Shown piece by piece: positions 34,480 to 41,847 of a stretch of DNA of 64,000 bases; the stretch's first letter is position 1, and each line of letters begins with the position of its first letter. The notes under the pieces are model-generated. The model was given only the letters and a program-made list of their open reading frames with translations, was not told the origin of the DNA and made no database searches. A program made the translations under genes and the position numbers. This DNA is from Facklamia sp964471435 (GTDB taxonomy: Bacteria; Bacillota; Bacilli; Lactobacillales; Aerococcaceae), in NCBI GenBank assembly GCA_964471435.1, contig CAYYGA010000002.1:31839-95838 (forward strand), in the 5' to 3' direction.

Positions 34480-36258
34480 CTATTCAGCAATCGGTTCTTC
34501 AGCAGTTAAGTAAATATCTGTCCAATATAAGTCATTTCCTGTTTTAATATTGTACTGTTGGACACGCTCATTAACAGCGATAATAGCATAGCGCCACATA
34601 GTAGGAATTAAAGGTACATTTTCCATGTAATATTCCTGCCAGTCATAGAATCCTTGAATCCGTGCTTCTTCTTCAAATGCTTCTTCAGAATTTAAGAAGT
34701 TTATAATTTCAGTATGCTCGTCTGTTTTGTAACGATTATAATTGAAGCGCGCATCCGGGCCGTAAAGATTCGTTGGGTTTGGATTCCCCCCGATAATCCA
34801 AGCACCTTGATAGACATCAATTGCAGGGTCATCTGATTCTAATCTTTCATAGAAAGAGTTGATTTCCATTAATTGCCCATCTACTAAATTAATATTGATT
34901 CCAATAGACTGCCATTGTTGGATGTAATATTGTGATAGTGGTTCGGCTACTTCTCCTCCCGACATTGAGGCAAAGCCTAAGTCGAAGCTTTCCCCATTCG
35001 GATCTTCTCTAAATCCATCACCATCAAGGTCAATAAATCCTGCTTCATCTAAAATTTGATTTGCTAATTCAAGATTGTACTCATAAGCCTTCACTTCAGG
35101 ATTTAAATAAGTAGAAAAGTTTGGCGTGATATGAGATTGAGCTGTCCGTCTTAGTCCTTGATAAAATTCTGTTCCAACTGCGTCATTATCCATAGCATGA
35201 GCCATCGCTTTACGTAAAGCTACATTAGATGTCACTCTATTCTCATCCATTACATTCGTCGCTTGTTCTTCATCCCATTGTCCAACTTTAAAGCCAATAT
35301 AAGTATAGTTGTTGGTTTCTTGGCCTAATACCGTGAAATTGCTGGCATCTGCATAAGTCTCATATTGATCTGCCGGTAAGGCTGCAATATCAAAGTTACC
35401 AGCTCTTAATTCTGCCACAATGGAAGTCGGGTTGACTACTTGTAATGTTAAACCATCCACATTCACATCACCGCGCCAGTAGTTTTCATTTTTTGAAAAA
35501 GTAATTGATTCTCCTGGTACAATACTATCAACTTTAAAAGGTCCAAATCCTACTGGATTTACCCGCACATATTCGTGGTCTTCCATTTCGCCTACTGGGA
35601 TGTCACCTAAAACATGTTCGGGTTCAATATAGTTAGGGATTCCTGAGGCTTGATATAAGGATGAACTGAAAGTGTGGTAATGCACCACTAATGTATGGTC
35701 ATCTACTCTTTCTAAACCTTCAATTTCATCTGTTTCACCACTATGATACTCTTCCATCCCTACTACCGTAGAAAAGTCGGTTCCATAACGTACACCTGTA
35801 TAATCTGGATGTCCAATAACATAGTAAGGGAAAATAACATCATCAATTGTAATCGGCTCACCATCATCCCATACATGGCCTTCTGGAATGGAGATTGTCA
35901 CCGTTTTTGCTTCAGTATCATATTCGATATCCGCAAAGCCTGAATTATTGATCGTATAGTTTTCATCAAAACCATATAAACTCTCATTAAAAAATGCAAC
36001 GATATCCGCATCATCAACAACGGTCCAAAACATATTATTTAAAATACCTGCAAATGGCGAATCAGTTACTAAAGCGAAGCGAACAATCCCGCCTTCAATT
36101 GCTTCCCCCTCGTGTTCAACTTCGTAGTCCAGCTGTACCAGTCCATCAGCAGAATCTTCTTCCTGGGCTAAAACAGTTGGTAGCGCTTGCGCCATAGCGG
36201 AACCTAAAGTCATAGTAGCTGCAAATGATGTAACTAATTTTCTAAGTGAATTTTTCAT
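34480..36258 (-). CDS. oppA: Oligopeptide ABC transporter substrate-binding protein (paralogue 2)
   Basis: A 592 aa SBP_bac_5 peptide-binding protein, clearly a tandem paralogue of the 32212-33984 gene; long segments such as FDDGEPITIDDVIFPYY-like stretches and the last residues (DIYLTAEEPIAE) match. The signal peptide MKNSLRKLVTSFAATMTLG ends near VLA-QEED and, as in the paralogue, there is no cysteine, so no lipid anchor. It has the same Ca-loop-like DLDGDGFREDPNG. It has its own promoter, a 15/15 cre match and a terminator. It lies between oppC and the first oppA; ligand preferences of the two may differ. Confidence 0.88.
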   Translation of the reverse strand: MKNSLRKLVTSFAATMTLGSAMAQALPTVLAQEEDSADGLVQLDYEVEHEGEAIEGGIVRFALVTDSPFAGILNNMFWTVVDDADIVAFFNESLYGFDENYTINNSGFADIEYDTEAKTVTISIPEGHVWDDGEPITIDDVIFPYYVIGHPDYTGVRYGTDFSTVVGMEEYHSGETDEIEGLERVDDHTLVVHYHTFSSSLYQASGIPNYIEPEHVLGDIPVGEMEDHEYVRVNPVGFGPFKVDSIVPGESITFSKNENYWRGDVNVDGLTLQVVNPTSIVAELRAGNFDIAALPADQYETYADASNFTVLGQETNNYTYIGFKVGQWDEEQATNVMDENRVTSNVALRKAMAHAMDNDAVGTEFYQGLRRTAQSHITPNFSTYLNPEVKAYEYNLELANQILDEAGFIDLDGDGFREDPNGESFDLGFASMSGGEVAEPLSQYYIQQWQSIGININLVDGQLMEINSFYERLESDDPAIDVYQGAWIIGGNPNPTNLYGPDARFNYNRYKTDEHTEIINFLNSEEAFEEEARIQGFYDWQEYYMENVPLIPTMWRYAIIAVNERVQQYNIKTGNDLYWTDIYLTAEEPIAE

Positions 36259-36303
36259 ACTGTACCTCCAGAGAATTTTTCAGATTGAGTTCTGTTAATT
36301 AGT

Positions 36304-36332
36304 AATATATGGTAAAAATTTAAATTTTGCAA
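36304..36332 (-). promoter_or_regulatory. oppA2 sigma-A promoter
   Basis: TTGCAA (36327-36332), 17 bp, TATATT (36304-36309) on the minus strand, about 45 bases before the start codon, with TGGAGGT as ribosome site. Confidence 0.82.
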
Positions 36333-36341
36333 GCGCTTTCT
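36327..36341 (+). promoter_or_regulatory. cre site (CcpA) overlapping the oppA2 -35 box
   Basis: TTGCAAGCGCTTTCT fits the cre consensus WTGNAANCGNWNNCW at all 15 positions and covers the -35 box. Catabolite repression of this gene is the natural reading; it has not been measured. Confidence 0.8.
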
Positions 36342-36452
36342 TTAAATTCTAATTTAACTTATCAAAGTCTAATATCAGAATATTACGATTACATTAAAAC
36401 GCAATAAATCGGAGATAGTTATTAAAGTTTATACTTTAGATATTTAAAGCAA

Positions 36453-36480
36453 GAAAAAAAGACGGTTGCCCGTCTTTTGT
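36453..36480 (-). terminator. Terminator after oppC
   Basis: AAAAGACGG-GCAA-CCGTCTTTT on the minus strand followed by T-rich sequence, only a few bases after the oppC stop. It separates the oppDFBC transcript from oppA2. Confidence 0.92.
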
Positions 36481-36483
36481 CTA

Positions 36484-37410
36484 TTAACCACGTCTTTGTT
36501 TTGAATCTGCCACACGCTGGAAGGCCTGGCCGATATAGTTAATACTCACCATCATTACCAGCACTAGTAAAGCAGCCGGTAACCACACCCATGTTTTATT
36601 TTGAATAATATCAGGTGATTTGGCATAACCAATTAAAGTTCCCAGAGAAGGAGTTCCTACAGGCAGCCCAAATCCTAAGAAGGACAGCCCTGTCTCCAAT
36701 CCAATGTTTCCTGCAAAACTTAGAGTTAAATTGGTAATCAGAATTGAAGATAAGTTAGGTAATAAATGCCCGAACATAATCTTCCAATCTCTCGTCCCCA
36801 TTGTTTTAGAAGCAGCAATATAATCTTTAGATGCTTCAGATAAGGCGGCCGTCCTGACGAGACGCGTTATACCCATCCACCCTAAAATAGAGATAATCCA
36901 TATTAAAGTAAAAGCATCAAAGCGTCTAACGATTGTTACCACTACAATAATAATCATAGTCTGCGGCAGGACAAGTAAAAAGTCAACAATACGCATAAGA
37001 ATATCATCTACTATACCGCCATAATATCCTGCGACTAAACCAAGCGTAATACCTATCACAGCTGTAATTAAAGTGACACTCCAGGCAATAATTAATGAAT
37101 TACGTGTACCTAATATTAATTGGCCTAAAACATCCCGTCCACCTTCATCTGTACCTAGAATATGTCCATCAATACCCGGTGCTTTAAAACGACTAAATAT
37201 ATCTACCGTCAATACTTCATCAATATTAATAAAATAAGGTCCGAAAATAGCTCCGAGAACAATTATTAAAAGAATAACCAGCGAAAAAATCGCAATTTTG
37301 TCTCGCGCAAATTCACGTACAATCACTTCCCAGCCCATAGGCGGCTTAGAAGGCTGTAAATCTACTACTTCCTGTTCCATTAATTCTGGATTTTGATTTC
37401 TTTGTTCCAT
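36484..37410 (-). CDS. oppC: Oligopeptide ABC transporter permease OppC
   Basis: Inner-membrane permease, 308 aa. About six transmembrane helices follow a cytoplasmic N-terminal tail, with the OppC_N helix near 30-50 (IAIFSLVILLIIVLGAIFG). The EAA loop contacting the ATPases is visible as EASKDYIAASKTMGTRDWKI. The HILGTDEGGRDVLGQLILGTR signature is typical of OppC/DppC. It is the last gene of oppD-oppF-oppB-oppC and ends at a strong terminator. GGGAGG lies seven bases before the ATG. Confidence 0.95.
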   Translation of the reverse strand: MEQRNQNPELMEQEVVDLQPSKPPMGWEVIVREFARDKIAIFSLVILLIIVLGAIFGPYFINIDEVLTVDIFSRFKAPGIDGHILGTDEGGRDVLGQLILGTRNSLIIAWSVTLITAVIGITLGLVAGYYGGIVDDILMRIVDFLLVLPQTMIIIVVVTIVRRFDAFTLIWIISILGWMGITRLVRTAALSEASKDYIAASKTMGTRDWKIMFGHLLPNLSSILITNLTLSFAGNIGLETGLSFLGFGLPVGTPSLGTLIGYAKSPDIIQNKTWVWLPAALLVLVMMVSINYIGQAFQRVADSKQRRG

Positions 37411-37422
37411 TATTAGCCTCCC

Positions 37423-38385
37423 TTACTTAATTCTGATTCTTGGGTCAACAAAAATCATAATAATGTCTGATAAAAGTGAACCAAGTAAAGTCATTAAACC
37501 GAACAATAAGGTTAAGGCTACCATTACACTAAAATCACGCGTAGTAATTGATTCAATAAATAATCGACCCATTCCCGGATAAGCAAAGATAGTTTCTGTA
37601 AACACTGAACCTCCGATTAAACCAGTGATCGTAAAACCAATAAAGGCAGCAATCGGTAAAAGAGAGTTACGGAAAATATGTTTTTGATAAATGACATTTT
37701 CCGGTACACCTTTTGCCCGGGCCGTTCTTACATAGTCTTCTGTCTTCGCATCAACGACTCCCGTTCTTAAATACTGAATAGTGGACGTAGTTCCCAATAC
37801 GGCCATTGTCATTGCCGGTAAAATCATATGATGCATGCGGGACACAAACCAATCCCACGTCCCTTCCTGGATACCGGGTGCAACTGAACCAGTGGTAGGA
37901 AACCAGCCTAATCCATAACCGAATAACCAAATCATAAACAATCCTAATACAAAAGTTGGAATCGCATAAGAAATGAAGTTATAGAGGTTGATTAGTTTAT
38001 CCATCCAAGAGTTTTGATAACGTCCTGCCAGTAAACCTAAAGGCAGAGCAATCATATAAGTTAAAATTACTGTTAAAAGAGATAAGGATAAAGTTTTACC
38101 AATCCGGTCTCCGATGATTGACAAGACAGGCTGGCGGTGGTTCCATGAACGACCGAAGTCACCCCTTAAAGCATTTCCTGCCCATTCAATATACCGCTGC
38201 GGCCAAGATTTATTTAATCCTAATTGTTCACGCATGGCTTCAACTTGTTCGGCGGATATAGTCGGATCAATTAACCCGGTTAAAGCATCCCCCGGCATCA
38301 AAGCACCTAAAGTAAATACGATGATACTTAAAATAAGAACTTGAGGAATCATTAAGATGACGCGTCGTAAAATTGTTTTCCACAT
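37423..38385 (-). CDS. oppB: Oligopeptide ABC transporter permease OppB
   Basis: Partner permease, 320 aa from the chosen ATG (MWKTILRRVILMIPQ). Six transmembrane helices are expected; the first is LMIPQVLILSIIVFTLG. The EAA loop is RTARAKGVPENVIYQKHIFRN, and PGMGRLFIESITTRD near the C-terminus is a family mark. The upstream start at 38448 would overlap oppF by 62 bases. The start at 38385 has GAGGAGGA seven bases away and follows the oppF stop by one base, so it is preferred. Confidence 0.95.
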   Translation of the reverse strand: MWKTILRRVILMIPQVLILSIIVFTLGALMPGDALTGLIDPTISAEQVEAMREQLGLNKSWPQRYIEWAGNALRGDFGRSWNHRQPVLSIIGDRIGKTLSLSLLTVILTYMIALPLGLLAGRYQNSWMDKLINLYNFISYAIPTFVLGLFMIWLFGYGLGWFPTTGSVAPGIQEGTWDWFVSRMHHMILPAMTMAVLGTTSTIQYLRTGVVDAKTEDYVRTARAKGVPENVIYQKHIFRNSLLPIAAFIGFTITGLIGGSVFTETIFAYPGMGRLFIESITTRDFSVMVALTLLFGLMTLLGSLLSDIIMIFVDPRIRIK

Positions 38386-38386
38386 A

Positions 38387-39349
38387 TTATTGTCCTCCTC
38401 TTGTAAGTATTTCCGAAGGATCAGATAAAGCCACTTTATGATCCTCATTAATAGGAATCAAATCATGTACTTTACCTTCTGCTGTATAGTATTTAGCAGC
38501 CTGTGCCTGATACTCATTTTCCACTATTAACCGTTTCTTTTTATTTTCTTCACGGTTATCTGGGTCAATTTCAGGGATAGCCGATAACAGTCTTTTCGTA
38601 TAAATATGTTGTGGATCACGGTAAATTTCTGCGTTGGTTCCATATTCTGTGAAACGTCCCCGGTACATAATCGCAATCTCATCACTCATGTGTTTAACCA
38701 CACCCAAGTCATGCGAAATAAATAAATAAGAGACATTATACTCATCTTGGATTCGCTGCATAAAGTTTAATACTTGGGCCTGCACTGATAAGTCTAAAGC
38801 AGAGACCGGCTCATCCGCAATTACTAATTTTGGATTTAAAGCCACTGCACGGGCAACCCCGATTCTTTGCCGCTGACCGCCTGAGAATTCATGCGGATAC
38901 TTAAGTAAAGCATCTTCAGTAAGCCCTACTATTTCCAGCAGCTCAATTGTTTTACGTCTTTCTTCATCTGGAGTCCAGTCCGTAAAATTACGCATCGGTT
39001 CAGTTAAAATATCATAAATCCGGCGTTTAGGGTTGAAACTTGAAAGTGCATCCTGGAAAATCATTTGAACATTACGTCTGTATTCCGAGCGCCGTTTTCG
39101 GGCTGCCTGCGTAATGTTTTGACCTTCATAATAGATTTCACCGTCAGTCAATTTTTCCAACCCAATGATTGCTTTACCGATTGTAGATTTACCAGAGCCG
39201 GACTCTCCTACCAAACCGTAGGTTTTACCTTGTTCAAAAGCTAAATCTACCCCGTCTACGGCATAAACATAATCAGTAATACGGTTAAAAAAACCAGAAC
39301 GAATGGGATAATGTACCTTCAAATTTTTTATAGTTAAAAATTCTGACAT
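38387..39349 (-). CDS. oppF: Oligopeptide ABC transporter ATP-binding protein OppF
   Basis: ABC ATPase, 320 aa. Walker A GESGSGKST (about 50-58), signature FSGGQRQRIGVARAV, Walker B LVIADEPVSALD, and the H-loop FISHDLGVV are intact. The C-terminal oligopeptide-type extension (YTKRLLSAIPEIDPD) identifies the OppF/DppF side rather than a generic ABC protein. Its start overlaps the oppD stop by one base (TAATG), with GAGGAGGT in the end of oppD. Confidence 0.96.
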   Translation of the reverse strand: MSEFLTIKNLKVHYPIRSGFFNRITDYVYAVDGVDLAFEQGKTYGLVGESGSGKSTIGKAIIGLEKLTDGEIYYEGQNITQAARKRRSEYRRNVQMIFQDALSSFNPKRRIYDILTEPMRNFTDWTPDEERRKTIELLEIVGLTEDALLKYPHEFSGGQRQRIGVARAVALNPKLVIADEPVSALDLSVQAQVLNFMQRIQDEYNVSYLFISHDLGVVKHMSDEIAIMYRGRFTEYGTNAEIYRDPQHIYTKRLLSAIPEIDPDNREENKKKRLIVENEYQAQAAKYYTAEGKVHDLIPINEDHKVALSDPSEILTRGGQ

Positions 39350-40362
39350 TATTCTACCTCCTCTGGAAAGTAGAAATGTTCATGACAAGTACAGCGTACA
39401 AAATGTCCTGGTTCTACTTCATGTAATGTTGGATTTGCTTCATGAGCTTCTTCGTCAATCCAAGGAATTCGAGGTGCAAAACGACAGCCTTCACGAGGCA
39501 GACGTGATAGAGGAGGAACAACTCCTTGGATCACATGCAGCTCACCTGTTTTCTCATCCACCATGTCATTTGACTGAGGAATAGATTTTAATAAAGAACG
39601 GGTATAAGGATGTTGAGGGTTATTAAACAGCTCTGTAACAGATGCAATTTCAACAAATTGACCCGCGTACATAACAGCTACTCTATCAGCCGTTTCTGCA
39701 ACAACACCCAGGTCATGAGTAATTAAAATAATTCCTGACCCTGTTTCATCCTGGATTTCATTTAATAAGTCCAAAATTTGTGCCTGGATAGTAACGTCCA
39801 AAGCGGTGGTAGGCTCATCTGCAATTATAATAGGCGGCTTACAAGATAAAGCTATCGCTATTACTACACGCTGACGCATTCCGCCGGATAATTCGTGAGG
39901 ATACTGAGTATACATTAAATCAGGTTTAGGAATACCTACTTGATCTAAAAGCTCTAGTGTTCGTTCTTTACGTTGTTTTTTATTTAACTTTGTATGATAA
40001 TACAAAGCCTCTTCAATTTGATCTCCTACAGTCATTAAAGGATTCAATGATGCCAGGGGATCTTGGAAAATCATGCCAATATCATTACCGCGAATTTTAT
40101 TGTAGTCAGATTCAGTGTAATCTACTAAATTATCACCTTTATATATGATTTCGCCTGTAATCCGGGTGTTCAACCGGTTGTGCAATCCAACAATAGCCGT
40201 AGCAAGTGTTGATTTACCGCAACCCGATTCTCCTACGATCGCTAATTTTTCATTTTTAGATAAAGTCAAAGAAACTCCATCGACCGCATCATAGTAGTCA
40301 TCTTTGATTCTAAATCCGGTGTGTAAATCTTTGATTTCTAATAAAACATTATGAGACTCCAT
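39349..40362 (-). CDS. oppD: Oligopeptide ABC transporter ATP-binding protein OppD
   Basis: ABC ATPase, 337 aa. Walker A GESGCGKST (about 44-52), signature LSGGMRQRVVIAIAL, Walker B IIADEPTTALD, and H-loop LITHDLGVVAE are complete. The C-terminal domain has the Cys-containing GCRFAPRIPW and VRCTCHEHF segments of OppD/DppD, which in some relatives bind an iron-sulfur cluster. It starts 44 bases after acpP with AGGAGG and no terminator in between, so the transporter may be read from the acpP promoter as well. Confidence 0.96.
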   Translation of the reverse strand: MESHNVLLEIKDLHTGFRIKDDYYDAVDGVSLTLSKNEKLAIVGESGCGKSTLATAIVGLHNRLNTRITGEIIYKGDNLVDYTESDYNKIRGNDIGMIFQDPLASLNPLMTVGDQIEEALYYHTKLNKKQRKERTLELLDQVGIPKPDLMYTQYPHELSGGMRQRVVIAIALSCKPPIIIADEPTTALDVTIQAQILDLLNEIQDETGSGIILITHDLGVVAETADRVAVMYAGQFVEIASVTELFNNPQHPYTRSLLKSIPQSNDMVDEKTGELHVIQGVVPPLSRLPREGCRFAPRIPWIDEEAHEANPTLHEVEPGHFVRCTCHEHFYFPEEVE

Positions 40363-40406
40363 TACTAACCTCCTATTTAGTCATCTGCTGATTTGGTTAA
40401 ATAATG

Positions 40407-40646
40407 TTATGCTTTTAATTCATCAATATAATCAACAGCATCTTTAACATTATTTAACTTCTCGATCCGGTCATCATCAAATTCGACACCGAAAGTATCT
40501 TCTATTTCCATTACTAATTCAACCACATCGAGGGAATCAGCACCCAACTCACCAAAGGTCATGGATTCAGTGACAGTTTCTTCAGGTACTCCAAAGCGGC
40601 CTACAATCATTTCTTTCACTTTTTGAAAAGTTGTTTGTTCTGACAT
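40407..40646 (-). CDS. acpP: Acyl carrier protein
   Basis: The 79 aa carrier for fatty acid synthesis. The phosphopantetheine attachment serine is Ser38 in GADSLDVVELVMEIE. The highly acidic composition and length are typical. GGAGG precedes the ATG. plsX lies just upstream, as in many Lactobacillales; rnc, the usual next gene in bacilli, is displaced about 8 kb by the opp cluster. No fab genes are in the window, so these are probably grouped elsewhere. Confidence 0.96.
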   Translation of the reverse strand: MSEQTTFQKVKEMIVGRFGVPEETVTESMTFGELGADSLDVVELVMEIEDTFGVEFDDDRIEKLNNVKDAVDYIDELKA

Positions 40647-40668
40647 TCTTATCCTCCTTTATATATAT

Positions 40669-40683
40669 AAGTAAACGTTGTCA
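40669..40683 (+). promoter_or_regulatory. Possible cre-like site at the acpP transcription start
   Basis: AAGTAAACGTTGTCA fits the cre consensus at 14 of 15 positions (the T of TG is replaced). It lies immediately downstream of the acpP -10 box, where a bound repressor would block initiation or elongation. Only one sequence match supports it. Confidence 0.35.
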
Positions 40684-40685
40684 TC

Positions 40686-40714
40686 ATTTTACCTATAAAC
40701 CAATACCTTGTCTA
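40686..40714 (-). promoter_or_regulatory. acpP promoter
   Basis: TAGACA (40709-40714), 17 bp, TAAAAT (40686-40691) on the minus strand, in the plsX-acpP gap and about 40 bases before the acpP ATG. The -35 and -10 each match five of six consensus bases. Confidence 0.7.
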
Positions 40715-40785
40715 TTGCAAAATTATGAGATTTACTTAACTTATACTTAGATTTATTTCAGTTATTTTAATATGATTTTAATTTA

Positions 40786-41781
40786 TTATTGTCCGTAATA
40801 TTTTTTAATTTTACCAATCGCCTGTGAATCGACTACTTTACGAGCCTGCCGAATAGCATTATAAATGGCGGCATCGTTGGATGAGCCATGTGCTTTTATC
40901 ACAGCTTGTTGAACTCCTAATAAAACTGCTCCGCCTTGTTTAGTGTCATCAAAATTAAGCGCTAAATCTCCCAGAGCATCTTTTACCAGTAAGGCTCCTA
41001 TTTTAGTTTTTAAACCAGACTCCGTCAAGGTCTCTTTTAAGAGTTTAAAAATATTTTTAGCTGCTCCTTCAAGTGTTTTCAAAACAGCATTTCCCGTAAA
41101 ACCATCTGTAATAGCAATATCGACGATACCATTTAATAAATCCTTGGTTTCAATGTTGCCGATAAAGTGAAGGGTCTCTTCACCTTTTAACAAGTCAAAA
41201 GCTTCTTTTCTGAGCTCATCGCCCTTACCAGCTTCAGTCCCGTTATTAATTAACCCAATCCGCGGTTTAGGTATATCTAATACATTTTGAGCATAATAAT
41301 TTGCCAGGACAGCATATTGTAAGAGATAGTTTGGTTTGGTATCTGCATTCGCGCCGGCATCCATTAAGATAAAATGAGGAGAATCCGGGTTAATTGTAGG
41401 AATAACGGGCATCAATCCAGGTCGTTCCACCCCTTTAATTCGACCGACTACTAATAAACCAGCCGTAAGTAAAGCGCCGGTATTACCCGCTGACAATAAG
41501 ACATCCGCTTCTCCATCTTTAACTGCCTGGGCTGCTCGTATCATGGAAGAATCTTTTTTACGTCGGACTGCTCTGACCGGGTCATCATCGCCGGTTACAA
41601 CTTCAGTCGTATGAAACACTTTTACCCGGTCATTGACTTTCAGGTACTGCTCAACTTGGTCCTGGTCTCCAAATAAAAGAACTTCAATATCTTCATAAGT
41701 TTTCAGCGCCATATTAACGCCCGATACAATGGCTTCAGGTGCATTATCTCCGCCCATTGCATCAATTGCAATTTTTATCAT
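40786..41781 (-). CDS. plsX: Phosphate acyltransferase PlsX
   Basis: Converts acyl-ACP to acyl-phosphate for PlsY, the first step of phosphatidic acid synthesis in Gram-positive bacteria. The 331 aa protein starts IKIAIDAMGGDNAPEAIV, the family hallmark, and has LLSAGNTGALL, LMDAGANAD, GLINNGTEAGKG and ITDGFTGNAVLKTLEG. It lies between recG and acpP, and its substrate carrier is the next gene. The fakA gene four kilobases upstream makes the same product, acyl-phosphate, from free fatty acids. Confidence 0.96.
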   Translation of the reverse strand: MIKIAIDAMGGDNAPEAIVSGVNMALKTYEDIEVLLFGDQDQVEQYLKVNDRVKVFHTTEVVTGDDDPVRAVRRKKDSSMIRAAQAVKDGEADVLLSAGNTGALLTAGLLVVGRIKGVERPGLMPVIPTINPDSPHFILMDAGANADTKPNYLLQYAVLANYYAQNVLDIPKPRIGLINNGTEAGKGDELRKEAFDLLKGEETLHFIGNIETKDLLNGIVDIAITDGFTGNAVLKTLEGAAKNIFKLLKETLTESGLKTKIGALLVKDALGDLALNFDDTKQGGAVLLGVQQAVIKAHGSSNDAAIYNAIRQARKVVDSQAIGKIKKYYGQ

Positions 41782-41847
41782 TACTTTCCTCCAATTCTAT
41801 ATATCTATTAATTTTACTAAAAAACATACTTTCTACAAGAAGCAAAA

